This document shows, piece after piece, positions 9,201 through 18,200 of a stretch of 64,000 nucleotides of DNA (position 1 is its first letter; every line of letters begins with the position of its first letter). Both the position numbers and the translations under genes were made by a program. The notes beneath the pieces are model-generated. The model did not search any database. It worked only from the letters and a program-made list of their open reading frames with translations, and was not told the DNA's origin. This stretch comes from Rhododendron vialii (taxonomy: Eukaryota > Streptophyta > Magnoliopsida > Ericales > Ericaceae): positions 35,053,564-35,117,563 of the forward strand of contig NC_080561.1 of NCBI RefSeq assembly GCF_030253575.1. Reading direction: 5' to 3'.

Positions 9201-12200
9201 TATAAGTATTTTTGTTTGTTGATTGTTTTTATCAACAGGTGGTATGCCAGAAATGAGAATGGCAATTAGAATGAAAATTAGACCTTCCATGGCCTTTCTC
9301 ACATTCCCTGTTAGAAAACTCCAAATTCTTTGTTTGGAACCATTTCTTTAACCTTTATGCAAATTTTACTCACATGTACCAGATTCACATACATGCCCAA
9401 GCTGAGTAAAAACTTCACATAATTGGCTAACACCTTACTTTAACCACGTGATGCCACAGGATCAAAACCCTTGATCCCTATTTATCCGGACTGTGGGCGC
9501 CTATAATTATGGCAGAACTACGTCATAATCATGATGACGCTTCCCTTCCACTTTTTGGGAATCCGCACAGTAATTACTGACGGTTTAGGTACAACACATG
9601 ATGCCGTTCTGCAGAAATTCAGCCGCCTTACTTGGGAAACGGCCATTGAGAGCCCACTAACCCCATTAGCTGTCACGTCTCTTAATTCACCTCGGGATAA
9701 CTGTCCACGACCCACGTCTTTAGATTTTCCTGGGTCTATAAATATCACCACTGAGTAGAAGTTCAAACACCTGTGTTTCTACATTATGGCTTCCAATATT
9801 TCTTCTACTCCCCTCTCCACACAAATCACTCCTGCTCACATAAAACAACTGGCCACTGAGCTTTCCTGGGCCCTCATGGAGGATCAAAATGAGTGTAAGC
9901 GGAGGATCCAGGCCATCCACGATCGAGTGGAGGGCATGGCGCTTCGGCTGGAGAAGATGGAGTCCGCTCTCAAACTTGTGGTGGCCAACTGGGACACCAT
10001 CGACTACAAGTCTTCTCCGGTCGACCCTGCTGACATCAGGTCCTCCATGGCTGGCACATCTGGCCAGTGGAGAGAATGGCCTAAGAAATAGCCTTCTCTT
10101 TGTGGGGGTCCTGATGTGTGTTTTTTTCTTTTTAGATCTCACTTGGGATCTTTTTCTTTGTAGGGTTTTTTTCTTTTGGGTTCCCGCTTTGAGTTCCCTT
10201 TTGTTTTCTTTTTGTCAGATCCTTCTTGGGATCTTTTGTTTTTGTCTGACTGGCCTTTTGTAATGCTGTCCTACCCATGGGCAGCCCTTGACTATGAAAT
10301 GAAAAGAAAGTTAGTCTTAACTAATGCTCTCCCACATAGACGGAAAATAATGTTTCAAATATTTACCATTAATGGTTCTTTCGTGTAGAACCCCTTCGAT
10401 TGATGTCAAATGATATGCACCCCCTCGTAAAATCTGGGCAATACGGAAAGGACCTTCCCAGTTTGGAGACCATTTTCCAAATTTCCCTTTCTTCTTTCTT
10501 GAATCGATTGGGAGGATTGTTTTCCACACTAAGTCTCCAACTGCAAAAGACTTTTGTTTTACTCTTTTGTTATAAGCCCTTTCAACTCTTTTCTTTTGGG
10601 CTTGAATCTGATTCAGGGCGTGTAATCTTTTCCCTTCTAGCCCATCGATATCCAAAAACATTGCTTCTTCGTACTGTAAATCTGGGTCGTAATGACGTGT
10701 CACCCTTAAAGATTGAACGTTAATTTCGACTGGCAATACCGCTGCGTGCCCGTAAACTAACTCGAATGGTGTTACCTTAGTACTCTCCCTTTGTGATGTT
10801 CTATATGCCCATAAAACTCTGGGCAACAGATCATGCCACTCTCTTGGGTTATCATTGATTACCTTTGCCAAGGTATTCTTTATAATTTTGTTAGTCGATT
10901 CGACTTGCCCGTTTGCTTGGGCATAATATGGAGTTGAATTCAAAATCTGTATTCCATATTTTTGTGCATACTGGACAACTTCTCTACCATTGAATATAGA
11001 CGCCTGATCAACAGTGATGGTTTCAGGAATTCCAAATCTACATAAAAGATATTCCTCAATAAAATCAATCACTTGTTTCTGTGAAACACCTTTCAAAGGT
11101 ATTGCCTCCGTCCATTTTGTAAAATAATCAGTCGCCACTATAACAAATTGGTGCTGTAACGAAGATGCTGGGTGAATTTCCCCTATCATATCGATTGCCC
11201 AACCTCTGAACGGCCAAGGTTTAACAATCGACTGCAACTGATGAGCTGGTATCCTTTGGATTGGTCCATGCTTTTGGCATTGCTGGCAACCTTTAGCATA
11301 CTGAATACAGTCAGCTCGAATATTTGGCCAATAATATCCGTGTCTTTTAATTAACCACCTCATTTTATCACCAGCTTGATGAGCACCACAAGTCCCTTCA
11401 TGGACTTCTCCCATAATTCTCATTGATTGGTCCTTGTCAACGCACAACAATAATAGACCATCAGACGTTTTTCTATACAAATCCTGCTCTAATAAAACAT
11501 AATTGATGGACCTGCACTTGACAGTCCTTTCCACCTTTTCATTAGGATTTAGAAGGTAATTCTTTATTGGAATCATCCAATCGTCTGAAATATCGATTAC
11601 AAACACATCCAATCGATCTTTTTCCCTTTCCAATGAAAAAGGTAGATATCGTTTTTGGATTCTAATTATTTTCTCCGTGTCTCCTTCAGGAATCTTAACT
11701 CCTGAAGCTGTCTGAGCCATTTGATTGGCCTCGCTATTTTGAAGTCTCAAGATGTGCTGAAAGCATATTTCATCAAAGTTTTGGACAAGACACTGAACCT
11801 TTTCTAGTTGCAGGCTCAATAAGGGGTGATTGCACTTATAATGTCCTGTAATTTGTCGGATGACCAATTGTGAGTCCCCAGAAACTTTCAAATATCGTAT
11901 ATTCAAATTTTTTGCTATTTCCAAGCCTATGATCAAGGCCTCATACTCTGCTTGATTATTTGTTAGTATTCTACTTTCATCGAGTTGAAAAGAAAATTGA
12001 AACATTTCTCCTTTTGGAGATGTCAGAACAACACCTGCCCCAACTCCATTATCTGTTTTTGAACCATCAAAAGACAGTTGCCAAGGTTTAAGCTCCAAAA
12101 GATGTACCTCAAAAGTATCCTCTTCCAAAGGTAGATTTGGATGCTCAGCTAAGAAATCTGCCAAAGCTTGTCCTTTTACTGCCTTTTGAGGCACATATTC

Positions 12201-15200
12201 AAAGTCATACTCTACTAGCGCTAAAATCCATTTCCCCTGTCTCCCTCTCAAAATGGGTCTAGACAGGATATATTTTATTATATCTGTTTGGGAAATGATC
12301 ATTACTCTAGCTGGCAAAAGGTAATGCCTTAATTTAATTGCTGAAAAATATAATGCCAAACAAATCTTTTCCACACATGAATACCTACTTTCACAATCAT
12401 TTAACCTTCTACTTAGGTAGTAAATTGATTGCTCTCGGCCTTGTTCATTATCCTGAGCTAACAGACTTGCAATCGAATGGTGCGTTGCTGATATGTACAA
12501 CTTCAATGGTTTTCCATTTATTGGAGGCATCAGAACAGGAGGTGTCACCAAAGATTGCTTTAAAGTATCAAAAGCTTTCTGATGCTCTTGTTCCCATCTG
12601 AAATCTTTTTCTGACTTCAATTTTAATAATGGGGAGAATGCCATTGTCTTTCCAGATAGATTGGCAATAAATCTTCGAAGGAAATTAATCTTTCCCAAGA
12701 ACTGCTGAAGTTCTTCTTTATTGGTTGGTGCCTGTGCTTTCAAAATAGCATCAGCTTTAGTTTTATCAATCTCAATCCCTTTTTGATGCACCAAGAATCC
12801 TAAAAAGTTTCCTGCGGTGACACCAAATGCACATTTCAAAGGATTCATTTTCAGATTGTAACGCCTCATCCTTTCCAGAGTCTGTTCAAGATGATGTAGA
12901 TGCTCGTCAACTGAATTTGATTTTACAACTACATCGTCTATATAAACTTCCAAGAATTTATGCAAAAAATCATGAAAAATTAAATTCATAACTCTTTGAT
13001 AAGTTGCACCTGCATTTTTCAATCCGAAAGCCATGACCACCCATTCAAACGTCCCTATGTATCCAGGACATCTAAACGCTGTTTTATGCGTATCTTCTTC
13101 AGCTATATATATTTGATTATAACCAGCATTACCATCCATGAAGGACAGCATTTGGTACCCTACTGTTGCATCGACTAGCAAATCAGCAACAGGCATTGGA
13201 TATTGATCCTTTGGTGATGCGGTATTAAGATCTCTAAAATCAACGCATACTCTAACTTTCCCATTTTTCTTTAATACTGGGACAACATTTGAGACCCATT
13301 CAACATACTTGACCGGTCGAATAAACTTTGCCTCAAATAAACGTTCCATTTCTTTTTTGACTTGAGGTAAGACATCATCCTTCATTCTCCTTGGTGCCTG
13401 TTTAAAAGGTACGTAGTTCTCCTTTATAGGTATTTTGTGTTCAACTAAAGACCTATCTAAACCTGGCATTTCATCATAACTCCAAGCAAAACAATCTTTA
13501 AATTTACGCAACAAGTACTTAAACTTTTCCTTTATTTCAATAGGCAAAGCAGCATTTACATATGTGATCTTAGGATCTTCTGGAGTTCCCAAGTTGACTT
13601 CTTCTGTGGGATCCTTTACTTGGGCCCCGTCATCATCTAGCTTAGCTGGTGCTGGTTTCAGGTCTGCTAATCCTAACTCTTTCATGTTTAGAGGGCTATC
13701 ATCAAAAACACACTCAGCCCAATTACAAGAAATAGGCTCATCTGCCTGCAATTTTCTGTCAACAAGAAAAGAAAACAACCTTTTAAAAGTGGCTTTCACA
13801 GTAGCCAAATCTTCACACCCTGTGTTCAATAGGTTTCTAAACATTAAAAACTTGTTGATCAATCTTGGCAGGCCTTGAAATAATGTTAGGCCTGATAAAA
13901 TCTTTGCTCAGCTCCTGGAACCCTTCCTTGATGTATTTGAGGAATTGGCTCTCAGTTACTCCAACTTGATTAGATCTGACTTCTGAGTCTTCTATTCTTG
14001 TTGGCCACAAATGTTCGTTGTAGAGATCTGCTTCTACGTTGTTAGTCTCTGCTTTGAATGGATGTCGGTCTGCCCAAAAGACCTCCATTCCCGCTGCTTC
14101 TTCTTGCTTTAGAAAGATCAAGGCCTGATGCAAAGAAGACGGCACACAACTATTTATATGGATCCAATCTCTGCCTAGTAAGGCATTGTAATTAGATGAA
14201 GAATCGATTACGAAAAACGTTGCATTCATCTTCCTATTTCCAATCTGTAGTTGTAAGGATATGACCCCCTTAGCAGGAGAACACCCTCCAGCGAAATTGC
14301 CAACTGTAACCTCTGTTGGGATCAGGTCATCATTGGTTTTGTTCAAAACTTTGAGCATTCGAGCAGGTAAAATATTAACTACTGCCCCATTGTCGACCAA
14401 CACTTTCGAGATAGGTTGGCCATTCATATGCAGTTTAATATACAGTGGTCTTAAATGCCTTATTGAGGCATCATCAGGTGTTCTAAGAACTACAACACTG
14501 TTTCCATGTTTATCCGTCTCAACATTAATGGGCTGTGACTGAGGATGCTTCTCTTTGTCCATTATTTTTACAATCGATTGGGTATTATCCTCAACATCGC
14601 CTGCCAAATTCATTGGCTGATTTGGTTTTGCCTTAAACTGCTTAGGCAGAACTAAAATCATATTACACTGGTAGTTTATAGGTACTGACCCGAATTGGAT
14701 TGCGGCCAGGCTTTCTCCAAATGTTGCAGATCTCTGTGGAGACGGTGACGCATCTTTGATCAGGTCTTCCTGTTCTGACCCTTCGTCAAAGAGATCATCA
14801 TCATCATCTGCCTCCATGAGCTTCTGGAATTCCTCCATTTTCTTCTTTAAGCTCTGCTTCAATTCTTTTTTACCCTTCAGTTGGGCAGTCGACTGGGGAG
14901 GATCTGTAGCACTACTCTCTTGCCCCCCATGCTTTTGAATTATCTGCTTTGGGCCACTAGTTTCTCCTTGATCCCGGGTCCATACCATGTTTGGAACCTT
15001 TGATGGTTCCAATCTCTCTCTTGGTTCGAACACATGGTCCCATGGGTCACCATAAGCCCTGGCTGCAAACTTCCTTTGAAGCCTTCTTTTCTGTGAACTG
15101 GATACCTTAGTGTACCAACCCTCTGCTGGGAACTTTGGATGGCTAAGCGTGCTCCATTCCTCGTGATCATTATTGGGTGGCATTACCATCCTAGGTTGGT

Positions 15201-18200
15201 GCCATCCACGTCCATAAGGTCCTCTACCTCGTGGTCCAGTATCTCTTCTGAAACCAACACCCCTTTGACTAGGGTATCTCCTCTGATTAGGAAATTGGTA
15301 CCCCGCCGCCTCAAGATCTTGGCAAGAAGGCACCCCAGGCCTTGCAGGCACGACTGGATGTCCCCTGAATAAAAATGGTCCATCATCTGGCCCATAGCAA
15401 TGCTCTGACTCTATTCTGTTAAAGAGCCCCGGATCTATACCTTCATAAATCAGTTTGGCTCCCACATAAATTTGAAGGTCATTTCCTCCCATTGTGTTGA
15501 ACCTCAGTCCGGACTTGGAGAATGCACTTCTCTGATCTTTTTCTGCTATAATTGCTTCCCCATACTGGACTTCATGCCCACACCTAATGCAGAGGTAGTC
15601 GTTTGGGAATCTAGAGGTATGAGACTTTGCTGACTCTTCTTCAGTCTGCATGTGATCCTCCTCCCCCTGCTTTTGTTTCGTCACATTGGAACCTAGCCTT
15701 TTGGCTAGGCCGGCCGTCACCATGTTCACTTCAATCTTGGGAAAAGGATTGGATTCAATTCCCATGGGATCCTTGTCGCCTTTAGCATACTGCAACAGTC
15801 CCTTCTGGATCAAGTCCTGCACACAATTTCGGAATGTAACACAGTTGTTAGTATTATGCCTAAATGAATTGTGCCATTTACAATATTCTTTTCCTTTTCT
15901 ATCCTTATCAGAAGGAATAATATGCCCAGGACTCAAAGTAACAAATTTTTGTTTCAACAATTCATCAAATATTTGGTCAGCTTGTGCCAAATCAAACGAA
16001 TATTGTCTATAATTTGCTTGCCCCCCACGCCTATTGGGTTGAGATGAAGGCATATTCATTGGTTTTTCTGTTTTAACCAAAGTGTCACAAATTATAGGGG
16101 TCTTTCCAATGACTTGCGCTACATCAATCTCAATATCACCTTCCACATCTTGGTAATATGTTCCTAGAGACGTGTTCCTCAAAAGCTCTTCTTCTTGTAA
16201 AATAGCTTCAAACTGAGATGCCCTCATGGAGAGCTCAAACAGATCTTTGAAATTAGATCCATTAAACTGCTTTTTAAAATTAAACTCGAGACCATCTTGA
16301 GCTATTCGAACTATCTCGGTCTCTGGCACATTACAATGACATTGGTTTCTTAATCTCTTAAATCTAGTTAAAAACTGTTCTGCCGTTTCATTTGGCTTCT
16401 GCTTTAACTTAGCCAAGTCGGCAATTGAGACCTCTGGTTCATGTCTAAAATATTGAGCATGAAATTGTTCTTCCATATCTTGCCACGTATGGATAGAATT
16501 TGCAGGCAGGCTTATGAACCATGTGAATGCTGTTTTAGTTAATGAATGTGGGAATAATTTTAACTTAAAAACATCATCAGAGCCAAGTTCTCCTAACTGT
16601 AGACAAAACCGTCCTACATGTTCAATTGTCGACTGATTTTCTGTACCACTAAAAAGTGAAAGCTCAGGCAATTTATACCCTCTTGGCAAAGGAACATTGT
16701 CAACCCAATGTGGGTAAGGCTTTCTAAACATGGGTTTTTCCACCCTGCGTAGCCCTGGTCCGTACACATCTTGGATGACTTCTAATATTTGTGCCCTATT
16801 AATATTCATGGGATCTGGGGCTCTAAGGACATTTGGTACATAAGGTTGTGCAAGAGGGCCATTCTGACCGTTCCCATTGCCAATGTTTGGCACATTGTGA
16901 ACGTACTGACCACTATTTCCATTATTCGGTCCTACTGGCATAGTATGATAAGTATAACTGCCATGATTTGGCAGAGTTTGTGCGGCATTGTATATGTGTT
17001 GACCATTATTCATGACACGGACTCCTGTGAAACCAGCCTGAGGACTTTGACTAGAATTTAAACCATGATTCTGACCATTTCCACTACTGTTACCAACTTC
17101 ATATATAGATGGGACACTCTGGTAAAAACTAGTTGGCTTGATTGTGGACCGTAGAGCAGTTGCTTCAACAAACGGTCGACTGTGCACATTCATATTTGAA
17201 TCGAATGCTGGATTTGTATATACCTGTTGAGGTGACTGTCTAGGCAGATCTCCAGTTTGCAGTTGCTCATGTACTACACCATGTGCATCCACATCTATGA
17301 CAGATGGGGGCGTAACTACCCTTCTCAATAGGGTAATCAATTCCTGTGCCGCTTCGTCTTCTGGGTTAGACAAAACTTGTGCCAACTGCCTGGAAAGGCC
17401 CTGTATATTTGTTGGTGCGCTCAAGCCATTTCCTTGGCTATTTTCTGGCACCCTTTGTTCAGGATGCGCCACGTCAGTTTGGCTTTCTAGGCCTTCATTC
17501 TGAGGCTCTGCAGGTCGGTCGCCTTGTTTCCTTGTCGCTGGTGCCATTACTTCCAAATTAGTAATGATGCCCTCCTTCTAGCGCCAAAATTGTTTGTCTA
17601 TTTTACTGATAGTCGACTAATCGACTAGAGATTGCTAAGTGTGCTGGAAATGTGGGTGTTTGTGGTGGTGGAGTTTGGTTCCTTGCCGTATTTCAGGACT
17701 TCTCTGGAAGCAAACTTAATGAAGTGAATGGAGATGGAAGAAGAACAACAAAATGGACTTTATTATCCCTCGGTGTAGAAGTCAAATCGACTATGAGAAC
17801 ACAATCGAACAGACGGTTAAATTACAAGCTACTCCTAGAGCAAGAAATGTAAAGTACAGATAAAAGTAGAAGCCTTTGGGCGATTGATTGGGGGCTCTAA
17901 ATATCTTCCTTTCTTGTATTTATAGGCTGTTGTCGACTTGAAATTCAAATCATACGGACTTCCCTCCTTCGATTTGAATTAGTTGGCTCCATGCTCCCTA
18001 TTCTTGCTCCACTATCTGCATGAGGCGGTTACTTCTCCATGATCTCACATGTTTCCAACGTTGTAATTATTTCAACTGCCTGCTTGCATTAACCGTCTGA
18101 CTCACGATCCGCATGTGATACAAAATTCTGACACGTGTCCAGTCGAATATCAACCGTTTGATCAGTCCATTTTCCTTAACAGGCTTCATATTGCATTTGC

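Noticed and set aside
9889-10263. 124-codon plus-strand frame overlapping the 101-aa antisense gene
   Set aside because: It starts inside the better-supported frame (own TATA, ATG at 9786) and its second half is translated from the T-rich 3' UTR-like stretch.
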